A stretch of DNA of 64,000 bases from the NCBI GenBank assembly GCA_021904315.1, contig CM038920.1, positions 18,290,001 to 18,354,000 of the forward strand, read 5' to 3'. The translations under genes were made by a program, and so were the position numbers. Position 1 is the stretch's first letter, and each line of letters opens with the position of its first letter. This DNA is from Sphagnum magellanicum (Eukaryota; Streptophyta; Sphagnopsida; Sphagnales; Sphagnaceae). Positions 11,801 to 23,600 of the stretch are shown piece after piece. A model generated the notes under the pieces. The model saw only the letters and a list, made by a program, of their open reading frames with translations. It was not told where the DNA came from and searched no databases.

Positions 11801-12617
11801 TCTGCACCTGTCTGAGGTATTACACCTGCTGCACGGCCTGCACCTAGTGTCATCGCCACATTAGCAGTCTTGTTTACAACAGAATCAGTGCCCATGTTGC
11901 TTGCTACTGGCAGATGTTGCAAACGGCCTGCTCCTTGTCTCACATATGACTCTTTTACCACTTGCATGTTGGAACTTGGCAGCTCTCCAAAAAAATCAGA
12001 GCAGTAGTTCCTCTCCAAGGAATCATCCAATGGATACTGTAACCATGAGACCATCTCATCATCATGGTAGTCAATGTTTGGCGCCACTGGAGTCTCAGCA
12101 GCTGTCTCACTCACTACTGCTACCACTGTACCATCCTTGTTGACAGATGAAGCAGATGGCCTTGACAGTGTCACCCCATCCTCAGCTACTTGTCCATTGT
12201 TCCACTGAGGTTCATAATGAGGTGGCCATTGTGTCTTACTTCCATTGCTAGCTTCACCCTGCATTTCTACATGCCCATCCTCAGTCCAAACCAGTTCCAC
12301 AGTGTCCTGATCAGGTCTGCAAAAGTCCACATGAGCAACAGTGGATCAGCTTTCATGACATACATCATCACCTACACCTATTCAATCCCTCTCAAAAAAA
12401 ATTCAAAGCCTCTTCAATAACTTGAATTTACAACAAATTCACTTGCACAAGGTGAGTACCCACATGGGACTCACACAGAGTCCAAATGGCAAAGGTAACC
12501 TCTTTCTTGCTGAACAGATGCTCCTTTTCCTTTCAATAGTAGATGATGGTCGTATGCAGGCACAATAGTATGTAGCATTCTGCCACCCTTATCCCGCTCT
12601 AGAGCACAGAGACACAT
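8885..12617 (-). CDS. PIF-like bHLH transcription factor (phytochrome-interacting factor)
   Basis: Seven coding exons join in phase: 12617-12475, 12316-10996, 10531-10430, 10256-10191, 9831-9766, 9648-9307 and 8995-8885, giving 716 residues. The basic region is split by an intron: AAEVHNLSER ends one exon and RRRDRINEKMKALQELIPNS begins the next. Helix 2 follows (TDKASMLDEAIEYLKMLQLQ, 545-564). H, E and R of the HNLSERRRR box are present, so binding to G-boxes or E-boxes is expected. A block typical of PIFs, DDEMVSWLQYPLDD ending in CSDFFGE, spans about 133-159. The phytochrome-B motif near residue 55 reads ELVWTEDGH instead of ELxxxxGQ. The C-terminal part carries a Gly-Met repeat and a Gln/His-rich end, also PIF-like. 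Known role: PIFs act in the nucleus as light-regulated repressors of photomorphogenesis that bind phytochromes. The first short exon has no strong family match and is the least certain. Confidence 0.88.
9501..9552 (-). repeat. Hexanucleotide repeat (CATGCC)n in a PIF coding exon
   Basis: About eight units of CATGCC or CATCCC on the plus strand encode a Gly-Met repeat on the coding strand. Length change in multiples of six keeps the reading frame, so the tract can vary without breaking the protein. Gly-Met runs after the bHLH occur in other plant PIFs. Confidence 0.85.
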
Positions 12618-15010
12618 ACTCTGCAACAAGCCAAAACACAATTTAGTGACCACCCTGCTCTCAATATATGTTCAAATTGTACTCTTTAACTATGTACACA
12701 TTACTGCAAATGTATCCATAAGATTGCAGAGAAAACTCCACAAAACTATTTTGAAGGTAACTGTTGTTTCAGATCCAAGAACAAGAAAACAAACACACAA
12801 CAAGAATGAGTATGGCTATAACCTTGAGATTGTCACTCAAAAAAGCATCAGAGCATCACTTTCATCATGAATGGCAGTGACTAGCTGCCCTAAATTCCCA
12901 CTGACTTCATCAGATTCCAAGTGAAGGTTTAGATTACTACAAAATGATCTGCGCAAAACTTAGGGCAAACATCTATATAAAAAATCTGCTTCTTGAGTTT
13001 CTGTTACATTTCAGGATGCAATGGTCAGCACTCTAGAGGCATAGCTAATGAAGTTACTGCACACAGAAATCCACTGGCTTACAGCTAAATGACATAACCA
13101 ATAAAGTGCATCATTGAAACATCAAATCATGGCCCTATCAACATTGCATCCTACACAACCACGCATTTCAATCATGACCTGGAACATGCAATAGTGACCA
13201 GGGGGGTGAAACAGACTGTCTCTGCATAGAACATATTCCACTGCTTCTGTATCAGCACATAGTAAATGCATGATAACAGTCTAAGGTATGGCAGTACCAG
13301 TTAATATCATTAGAGCACCAAACCAGGTACACACATCAGCTTAAAAGATGTGACTTTGGAAGGCATATCTTTTCTACTGAGAGCTTCCCCCAAATACCAC
13401 CTGTAATAAAGTAAAAACCCTGCCACCACCAAAGTTCCCTGAAAATGACTGCAGCTAGCAAATGTCTGCAAAAGAACCTCTACCTAAAGACAGCCTCAAA
13501 GCATGTGCTAACCAGTGTGTTTTTTTCATGTGCTAATCTGGTGCAAACCACAACAGGAGTCCACAGCTCCAATTCACCACTTCTGCTCTGACATGAGGTG
13601 TAGGGTGCCAGGTTGCATACAAAGGAAGTTGCACCAGATTTCTACTGTCCAGGGCAGTTTTTCTGCTAGTTTCCTACTGCTTTGACAGTTTTCTCAGAAC
13701 TTGTCACCATTAAAGCTAAATCCTTTGTGGGATCATCACTACTCATGCTAAATCTCTTGTGGGATCATCACCACCCATGCTACATCACAAAACTGAAAAA
13801 AAACACGGGTGCTAACTACCTGTGAATACCAAAAACAACGACATTTGGTAGGATAGGCCGAGAACATCCATGAACTTCCCTAACACTCTCTCACTGCTGA
13901 TATGCTAAGTTTCAAATCCAGCAAGGGTGCAAAGGTCATGCAAATGGCATGGACTTTACACTCAGTAGAGATATGAAGGTGTCTCCTTCAAGACTCCCTT
14001 CCCTGTGATGGCAACTTCCAGCCTGATGCTACACAGACTCTGACAAAAGAAAGGCACATATACCCACTCATGAAGCTAAAGGCTGAGGCTACTGGAACCT
14101 TCTTCCAAGGGCCAGAGATTCACTGCTTGGACAAGTATTCGGTCCCAGCTCCCCTAGAATCTGATTGATGCACAAAACACTTCCATTCATACAAGGATGA
14201 TGCTCTATATTGCAAGAAGTGTCATCAGCTCCCAATCCTCCGAGAAAAGGATGGCACCATCGCCCTTCCATACCAATCTGCGGCGTCTTGGATTCAAGCT
14301 TGAAGAAACCTCCTCTTCACCAAATTGTAATCAGGCGAAAGGGCAAGACGATATTCTACCTTATATCTACCTCAATCGCAGAGCCGATTCTCCGAGCCAA
14401 ATGCAGAGCCCTCACTCACTTCATCTCACAGCAAGATGGAGCAAAAAAATATGTCCTCTTTCCGGTGGATCACAACAGCACAAGGCACCCTAATCATGGA
14501 CACGAGAAACGTTCACAAGGCCATCCAAACACACGCTATCTTCCGCCCGCCCTGTCTGCCGCTGATACGCGTCACTTCGTATAGTAAAAAATCCACATGA
14601 CACTTCCAAAAACCCACACAATCCTTCCCTTACAATTTCGCCACTCCACAATTCCGCACCTCGCATCACCGCAAGCCGGAAACAACAGCTTTGGTGGAAA
14701 AAAACACAAAAGAAAAAAGAACTTCCGAAAAGCTCAAAAATTGAATTCCTCAAGACTAATCCTCAAACCAAAAACAAAGAGAAAACAGAAAAAATAAAAA
14801 ACACGATGAAGAAACTTCCATCATCTCTCCATCTCCATGACCATCTCCACTCATCGCCTAAATCCCGACGGAACTCGCCATCTTTGCCTGCATCCAAAGC
14901 TCTGAATTCCAAAGCGTCGCGAAGACGACGACGGCAGCCTCATCCTCCTCCTCCTAGGCTCTCTAGATTAGGGCAACCGGTGAAAACAGCAGGGGCGTAG
15001 AGGGTAGCGT
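12618..15010 (-). promoter_or_regulatory. Probable PIF leader, leader intron(s) and promoter
   Basis: The first coding exon begins right after a splice acceptor (TTGTTGCAG at about 12629-12621), so at least one untranslated exon must lie upstream. The best place for it is about 14.0-15.0 kb, where the sequence becomes richer in GC and CpG and is rich in GA on the coding strand. At about 15.1 kb the composition drops sharply to AT-rich repeat DNA. Small open frames in 14.2-15.0 kb show no domain. The exact transcription start cannot be read. Confidence 0.5.
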
Positions 15011-17779
15011 CCGACTGGTCTGACACCTACAAGTAGGCTGTTGACCCCCTAAGGGAAGTAGGCTGTCTGCAGTCTGAACCCCGCATGAGCGTTTCTGACA
15101 TTGATAACTTTTATTTACCCCTGCCCGGAATAATGTTGGGGTCTCTGATGATAATTACTCAAAATTCAATATCTCCCCCCCCCCACCTTAGGTCTAAAAA
15201 CTATGAAATTTGCCTTTGAGAAATCTCAAACATCAAGGGCTTTTTAATAATATCAGGATCTTGCCCGAGTTTCTCTAAAAAAAAAATTTGTTTTGATTTT
15301 ATTGAATTTTTTTTTTAAAAAATCCCATATTCAACATCTAGTAAATCATAAGTCTAAACATTATCAAATCATCTTAATGCGTCCTTATTCATCAAATAAG
15401 AGCTTTCCAATAATACAAAGTGCAAAGGCCACCGTGGTTTGAAAAATCTTTACATAACAAACAAACAAAACAAACAAATAAACCAACTTCTTTAATAAGT
15501 TTATAATGTTGGGGCATTTTTCACTACCTTAGGTCTCTTTTTATTGGCTCTATTATAAAGTTTAAAGGGGGGAACTTGGGAACTATTCACTTGTAGTTTT
15601 CATTTAGTTTTTCATGTAATTTGGTTCAACATTTGATAAAGGTCATCAAGTGTCACTTTGAACTAGGTTAACAATGCCCATGACCACATGCTTGAATAGT
15701 TCATAGATAGTCAATCAAATGGCCAAACATACCATTTCAAAACACACCCTATGAACAAAAATGCATAGTGGGAAAAAAATTGTCTTTGGTTTTTTTCAAA
15801 GTTTCAACTAGTGATATTGTAATTTTTTAAAAACATGGGCATGACATAAAATATTTTTCTAAAATAATTGTACATTTATCCAAAGAAAGTGTTTGGTGAT
15901 ATCGTACTACCTTTTCAAGTTTGCCAAAAAAATTATTTTATTTTTAAATGTCAAAACTTTAGAGAATTAAGGTCTATTCTTACTAAATTTTTTAAAACTA
16001 TTGTTTATTGATGTTGAAATTTCATAGGATAGTTTTAGGGTTTTAGTATGTATATTATTGCACGTACTTTAAGTGATTTCAGGTCATTGTCAAAAAAATT
16101 TAATTTAAATAAATTTTTTTCAAAAATTCAAAAAATATTTTTTTTGTGTCAAAATCAAATTTTCAAAATAAAATAATTATTCAACAATGAGATGCCAAAG
16201 TTGAAAAGGTACTATGGTAGTCTTGGAGTTGTCATATTCCAATACACACGAATTTTGAATTATCCCAATGCATGGGACTTCAAATGTGTTTGGTAAAATG
16301 TGTGATTTAAAGTAAAATTATATATTCTGCTCATTATGTGATTGGAGCAATGTTTAATGATGAGCTTATAATTGTCATAATCCAATACACACAAAAAAAT
16401 ACAAATCTACAAAAAATTGTATTCATGTGATTTTAAATGTTTGGTTAAGAGTATAATTTGAAACAAATCTTATATAGATTCTACAATTCATAATGTGATC
16501 TAAATTGTTTAATTGATATATGGAAGTGATTTATTACATTGACAATGATATAACAACATTATAAAAGGTTAAAAACTTAATTAATTTACTATGCAAAATC
16601 AAATTTGGGATGTGAATGCACTTTGTAACAATCCAATCTAAAAATCAAAAGACACAATAAATAACTTGGGATATTATAATTTGAAATTGATGAGGAACCT
16701 AAAGATCACATAAGAAATCCTTACGCCTAAGTCTTCATACATTTCCTAACAAAATAAAGATCACCACAATTTCAATTTCATAATTCATTAATCCAATTAT
16801 TCATAAAGTTTAATCCTTTCAACTATGAAAAAACATGTCCAACCTAGCAAATTTTGTGTTAGATGAGTTCAAAGTTTCAAAAATATTTTAGTAGATTCTA
16901 ATGCAAAAGTGTTAAAACCTTAAGCAATAAAGGAAAGCATAAATGTGAAAGTAAAAGACTAATCAAATGAATACAAAATTTCATCCATAGATAATTTACA
17001 AGGAAAACAACCAAATCATTTTTTTGGGCCCTTTATTTTAAATATTCTCACAACTATTTATATATATTTCTCATGTTTATCAATTGCATGCACTAATATA
17101 TGGCTTGAAGTTTATTTTGAAATTAAAAAATAGAAATTGTTAAAAATTTGTATTCCTAATAAAAATTGCCCCTTTAGAATTTGATGGCTTTAACTTTGAA
17201 AATTCATAACTAAATTAACCTATTCAATTAATTACCTAATAAAAACTTTAAAATTGAATGACTTCCAAATTACCTTAAGAAAAAAATTCACAAGAAAAAT
17301 TCTCAAATCATGTTTCAAATTTGTGTTCCTAATCAAAAAAATTCAAGAAAATAAAACAATGTTACATTCTTGAAACTTTTTCTAAATGCAATGATTAGGA
17401 ACTCAAAATACACAATGTTCTTAATATTATTGAAATCTAAAAAATTATGGAACCTAATAAATGTATTTATTAGAAAAATTTATGAAAATATTTTAAAATA
17501 ATGTTTCCTATGATTTTTCAAAGTTTGATGGGTTCATGATAATTAAGGTGTGGTGTTCCTACTGGTACCACCCAAGGATGCACTTGCCCTATCCAAAAAA
17601 ATAATGAAATCCAAGAGTAGAACCATTGTTTCTTTAAACTAATGACGACAATTAGAATACACGATGGGATTATGGCAAAGGAAAGTAACAAAAGAAGAAA
17701 CTCAAGTTTCCTTTTGTGCCTAAGATGATTTGGATCTCATTTTGTCTCTTGTGTTTTACTTGCATCTACATGTTTACCT
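15011..17779. other. AT-rich intergenic DNA, no gene seen
   Basis: Long A and T runs and very short open frames on both strands. A two-copy tandem repeat of about 143 bases lies near 16,228-16,515. It is marked by CCAATACACAC at the start of both copies and by TAATGTGAT or TTATGTGAT near the end. Nothing else recognisable. Confidence 0.6.
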
Positions 17780-18640
17780 AAGGGCCCATTTTTGTATGGG
17801 ATGGGGACTTAGGGGACTACACAAACTTAATTGAGAGGTTAATTAGGGATTTTTAAAGTCAATGGATACCTGGTTATTTAGAAAGTTATTTAGTCCTATC
17901 TAAAGAGACACCTAAGGGTCTACGTAGGTTATGAAAAACCTAAAGATTATTTAGGTGAATGCTTAAACCTTATTTAAGGAATCCAAGGAATCGCTTAAAG
18001 ACCTATTTAGGTTATGGGATACTTAAGGGCTATTTAAAGGGTTACATAAAACTTACCTAGGGGCTATTTAGGGGTATCAAAAGCCTACATAGGGGGCTAC
18101 ACAAAGGCCTACCTAGAGGACTACCTCGGGAAACATTTAAAGGCCTACCCAAGTTATGGTATACCTAAAGGTTATTTAGGGGATTCTTTTAGGCCTAATT
18201 AATGGGCTATGTAAGGAGGCACCTAAGGGCTTAATTAGGTTATCATGGGATAGCTAAAAGTTATTTAAAAAATAATATAAAACCTACTTGTGGGGTTAAT
18301 TAGGGACTTTTTAGGTTATAAGATACTTAGTGGTTATGTAGGGGGTTATCTAATGTTAACTTTTCATGCAAAAGGGGGCTACATAAGGGGCTACCTAGGG
18401 TTGATTCATAACCCATATGTAAACCTCATATAGTTGTTTAAGTTGCCGTTTAAATAACCCTTAAGTACCCCTTAACTTATGTAGGTCCCATGTAGCCGTT
18501 ATGTAACACCTTACATAACACCTTAAATAACCCCTATGTAAACTTTTGATAGCCCTTACATTAGATAGCCCATAACCTTTAAATATGTCCTTCAATAACC
18601 CCTAGGGTTGAAAACACATTAAGGTATAACACTTTTAGGC
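17780..18640. repeat. Degenerate roughly 10-bp-periodic CCTA/TAGG repeat with a strand switch
   Basis: Words such as GGGCTATTTA, GGGGGCTAC, ACCTAGAGGA and CCTAAGGGCT recur at about 10- or 20-base steps. Up to about 18,415 the G-rich form (AAGGGCTAC) lies on the plus strand. After about 18,440 the reverse complement (GTAGCC, AACCCCTA) is on the plus strand, so the tract forms a large imperfect inverted array. A related GGTAGG-rich patch follows at about 19,310-19,400. Confidence 0.7.
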
Positions 18641-20140
18641 ACATGTGAAAATCCATAAATTTTGCTTCAATTACCATTGTGAAGGTAGTGTGAAGGCATG
18701 ATGCCTTGAATTACACAAGTCATTTTACAAGTTATCATTAAAATTTTATTTTAAGAAAAATTTCAACCTTAATTTATTTTATGGAAAACTTAAATTTGAA
18801 AAATGAACTTCTAAACTATTACTTCATTAAATAAAAGATTTAATAAGAAAAAAACATATTTCAAAGTACATAAAACTTTTAGTTATCAAAATCTTTCAAA
18901 GTCTTCCTTGGTATCAATGTTATCACATCAAATTACCATTGAGTCCTTTACTCACTAATAAACATTATATGAAGGTGAATGGAGCCCATATTCATTGATT
19001 ATGAATTGTTACATGTTTTTGGTTATCCATTTGAAAATCAGTTATGTTATGGCTATTCAAAAAATATCCATAATTTTTTTACAATGTGATTATATTATAT
19101 ATAACATTCTAGTGTTGAATCTTTTTTCATTTTAGGCAATTATGTTTAATCACATGGCCAATTACAAATCCCAAAATGTTGCAAAAATTGTTTTATGACA
19201 ACATTTTATGGACAATGTAATGTGCTTTCATCTTTAAGTTGTTTTTAAGTAAACCCTTAAGCAAGTCCTATGTAGCCTTCCATGTATACTTTCCATTGTC
19301 CTTATCCTACTATATAAATAGGTGGATAATAGGTAGGGTTTACCCCTGAATAGGTAGGTAGGTAAGTAACCCATGGTAGGTAGGGAATTAGGTAGGCCTT
19401 AACATGGTTAGCCTTATTTGGTAGTCTCTTAACCTATGTGGTAATAACCTAAATAAATCATAATATAATTTTAAAAATAAAACCTATGATGATCATTTTT
19501 GAGAACTTTTGAAATAGTTTGTATAAAAACTATGATAATTTTTTTGGATAAATAAAAAAGGAAAATGAATGAGTACAATGAAGATTGGAATCAAACGCAA
19601 AATAAGGATTATTTTAAGATTAAACAATACTTCATGTCCTCTTTGGGATCTAAAATTAACAACCCATTTTCTAGAAAGATTTGAAATTATGTTGAGCATA
19701 ATTAAGTTTGATTAGCAAGTCTTATAAATTCATTGATTTTTATCAATTTCATGGAACATTAGTGGGCCTTTGTGATTTTTTGGCTTAAATATATTAAACT
19801 TCATGCAAGGTCACCCACCTTAATGCTGTTATGATCAAAATGGGCATGGGTTCAACTTCAAAATTCTTGTGAATTTTTTTTTGTTATTGTTATTTCCTCA
19901 ACCAAACAACATTCTAAATTCAATAATTTTTAATTTGTTGATCCAAAATTTGTGAAACAATAACAATGGACATCACCTTGTTTTGTGTTCTTTAACATGT
20001 TAAAAATGTGGTGAAAGTCACATCTCAACAAAAAAACACTTTTCTTAATTTAAAAATTTCATATAATTATTTAAGGGTTAACATTGGTATGATAATTATG
20101 TAATTACTTAAGGGTTAACATTGGTAATTTATTAAATGGT
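18641..20140. other. AT-rich intergenic DNA
   Basis: No gene seen. A duplicated segment with AAGGGTTAACATTGGTA lies at about 20,070 and 20,105, just before the 52-bp minisatellite. Confidence 0.5.
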
Positions 20141-20149
20141 GGTGTTTAA

Positions 20150-20630
20150 TAATTTCATAATGGTTTGGTGAGTCATTACCAATTAATCATGGTTTTAATT
20201 AATGTGCATGACTTAAACATGATAATTCATTAGGAAAGTTTTTGCACATGGTAATATGCATGGCTTAAGTATGGTGATTCATTAAAAAAATCATGACATA
20301 AATTAATGTGTATGACTCAAACATGATAATTCATCAACAAAATCATTACACACATTAATATTAATGGTTCAAATATGATGATTCACTAAGAAAGTCTTTT
20401 CACACATTAATGTTCACGATTTAAAAATGTTGATTCATTCAAAAAACATTTTCACAAATTGATGTGCATGGCTTCTAATAATTCATTACGAAAGTCTTTG
20501 CACAAATTAATGTGAATGACTCAAATATGGTGTTTTGTTAGAAAAGTCTTTACAAAAATTAATGTGTATGATTCAAAGACAGTCACACATTAGGAAAGTC
20601 TTTGTAAGAATTAATGTGCATGTTGAATCA
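20150..20630. repeat. 52-bp minisatellite, about nine units
   Basis: The anchor AATGTGCATGACTCAAA or a variant recurs at about 20,201, 20,253, 20,305, 20,357, 20,409, 20,461, 20,509, 20,561 and 20,613. That is a 52-base step with one 48-base step. Each unit also contains TGATTCATTAGGAAAGTC or a variant. Units are diverged, so the array is old. No frame stays open across units. Confidence 0.88.
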
Positions 20631-20639
20631 TATGGTGAA

Positions 20640-23600
20640 CCATGTGATATGTAAAATTTTAAGAATTTTCTTGTTTAGTTTTTTTGTTTAATATATAAAT
20701 GGGTGTTTGGGACCTTTGGAAACACTTTCATTTGAGGACAACAACTTGTGAAAAATTAAAAGTTTTATAGAATAAACTTGTGAAGGGAATTGAAATATTG
20801 ATTTTCAAATGTTTTGGCATAGTTTGTGAGTTGTAGAATCCATGGTAAGAGGGATGGTTGTCATAAGAATTACACATAAAAATAAATATGTAAGTAAATA
20901 TTTATGTAAACAAGAACATAAATTTTCATAACTATGTAATAAAAATACATAGTTTTGATCTTCTATTTATTTGTCTTCCACATAATCACATAACTAACAT
21001 TTTTTAGTTATAGAGGATGCCACCTTGGTCATAAAATTCAACATATTTATGGTAGGGGTGAGGGCTTTAGAATTAGTAAACTCTTTTTAGGTAATCAAAT
21101 AGATGTTTAATAGTTGTTAGCTTTTCTTTTTGTGTGTAAAATTTTGCATTCTTGCAAAAAAATTGAAAGTTTGTCACAAATTTAATGATTTTTTTGGGAA
21201 GAAACAACACATTTTGAAAAAATATCAATTCTTTTTTGAAAAAATAAATTTCTATACATGGTTCAATTAGGTAGCCAAGAATATACGATGAATTGTTTTA
21301 TCTTTGATATTTTTGTTAAAAATCAAATTTGGCTAAAATCGATTATGGATGATTGTTACTTCAGCTACATCACAAAATTGAAAATCAAATCATGGGTGGT
21401 GGGTGGTGTATGCAACAAGGAAATTGGCAAATCAATGTTATAATTTATAATTGTCTACAATTTTTTGGGGAAATGATGCCTCCACAAGTCCAAGATTTTT
21501 GAAAGAGCTTATTTAGTTTTAAACAACAACAAAATTTCATGATAACTTATTACAAACTCATTAAGGATCATACCCAACCAAGTCATTGAGAAAAGTTCAC
21601 AAAAAAATCACCCCATTCCATTGTGGAATTGCTCATCATATCCATCGTTAGATATTATTATTGGAAATTTCTCTTGTTAGAAATGATGATTTTTGCCCTA
21701 ATATTTTATCTTCTAAATGGACATATTTTAAAGTATTGCAATGCACAGGGTTGCCCAATTCTTTTCCAAGAAATACAAAGGTTCCCACAATTGTCAATTA
21801 TTAATTTACCTTTAGTGCTTATAACAATTGCTTATTATGGAACATCAACCCTGTCTAAACAATGCACATAAAACATTCTAAAAAAATTGGTATAGTATTT
21901 GGGGAGCACCTTAAATTTGTAAAGCACTCAAAGAAATTTTGTAATGTACTTGGAGGGTACCTTCTATTTGTGAACATCATTTAAAAAAACAAGATGGTTT
22001 TTCTACCCACTCCTTAAAAGTGGAAGGGACCTTAAGCTTAAATGGATCTTACACCTCCTTGTAAGTCTAACATCCCTACTACTTTCAAGGAGTACATGTA
22101 AGAACCTTCTCACTCCAACACTTCATGATCTACATATGTTTAGTTTCACAAGAACTAGTGTAACTTGTGTCATTGGCCCATTTAAAAGAATTTTTGAAAT
22201 GAGAAATGGTGCACCTTCTTCAAGGTTCAACCTAAGTCTGAGATTGCTAGTTCAAAATTCAATAACTCGTGCATTGTAGGCCTACACATTAAAAAATTAT
22301 CTCATTGTAGCCTCATATGGGCCTTCCAACGATACCAAGTGTGTGATGAGGGGCATCATGGTTTGGGAGATCTCAATGTGATAAACAAAAAAACAAGCTA
22401 CTTTTTTTAATCGAAAGACTAGTGTGAATATGTGTCATTGGCCCAAGTGTGAACTCATTACTCAACTAATTTCTCTTTTTAAAATCAAATTTTGTAAGTT
22501 TAATTTTTAGTAATAAAAATTTCTTGAAATTCAATAATTTTGACATTATAGATCTAAAACTTAAAAAATCACCTTCAAGAAATCCCAATCATTGAAGGCT
22601 TCCCAATAATATAACGATGCACCCAATTTCCTTTAAAAATTTAGTTTTAAAAAAAAAAATTGAATTTTCTTGATATAATTATGCGATATTCAATAAATTG
22701 GGCCATAGCTTTAAACAATAAGTTGAACATCTCAATGCATTGCACTCATCAAGGGATTTTCAACTATATCAAATGCACAAGGGGACACACCATGGTTTGG
22801 AAAATGCAAAATGAAAATGAACTTGTAACCAAAATAATAATAATGTAAACCCATCAAAATATTCCACTACATATGACAAAAAATTGTAAAATATTATGAA
22901 AAATCATTACTTATTAAAAATGTTCAGATAACCACATAACATTGATAAAAACATTAACAACATTTGGGTTACTTTCAAGCATGATAAATATCCAATCCTT
23001 AGACTAAATCAAGATTTTTGAGTTCAAATTTATCATTTTTTGAGTAGAATATAGACTTTAAGATGTCTCTCAAACAAAGGTGAAAGTACCAATCTAGATG
23101 TTGGTTCACCTAACCTCTCCACATTGAGTGCTAAAAAATTCCAAAAATTTTACATTGAAAAATAATTAAAGGTCGAGGTTTCCAGAATAAAAAGGATTGA
23201 TTTTTCCTAATTCACAACTTATTAATAACTTATTAGAAAAATGTTATCATACCCTCATTTAGGCCTTGGGTGAACCAGTTAGCAACACCTACAACAATAC
23301 CATGATAAAAACCAAAATAAAAAATAAAATTAAAAAAAATTCTTGAGTTTCTTCTAAACATTGTAAACATTCAACCATTAGACTAAATCAAGATATAATT
23401 CTAACATTTCCCAAGTTGATGTATGCCCTAATTTTGAAGAGGCCTCACTCAAGAAGTTTGAGGTATTAACCAAACAATGTAGGCGATGGTTCAGTTTAAC
23501 CCCTCATTCTGTGATAGGTGTACTTCTTTGTTATTATTTTTTAATGGCAGGCTATTTTTTAGTTTGCTTTTCCATGTGAGAAGCACTTTTTTCTCACTAA

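Noticed and set aside
14806-15000. Arg- and Pro-rich 64-codon plus-strand frame
   Set aside because: It lies antisense to the probable PIF leader in GC-rich sequence and has no recognised family.
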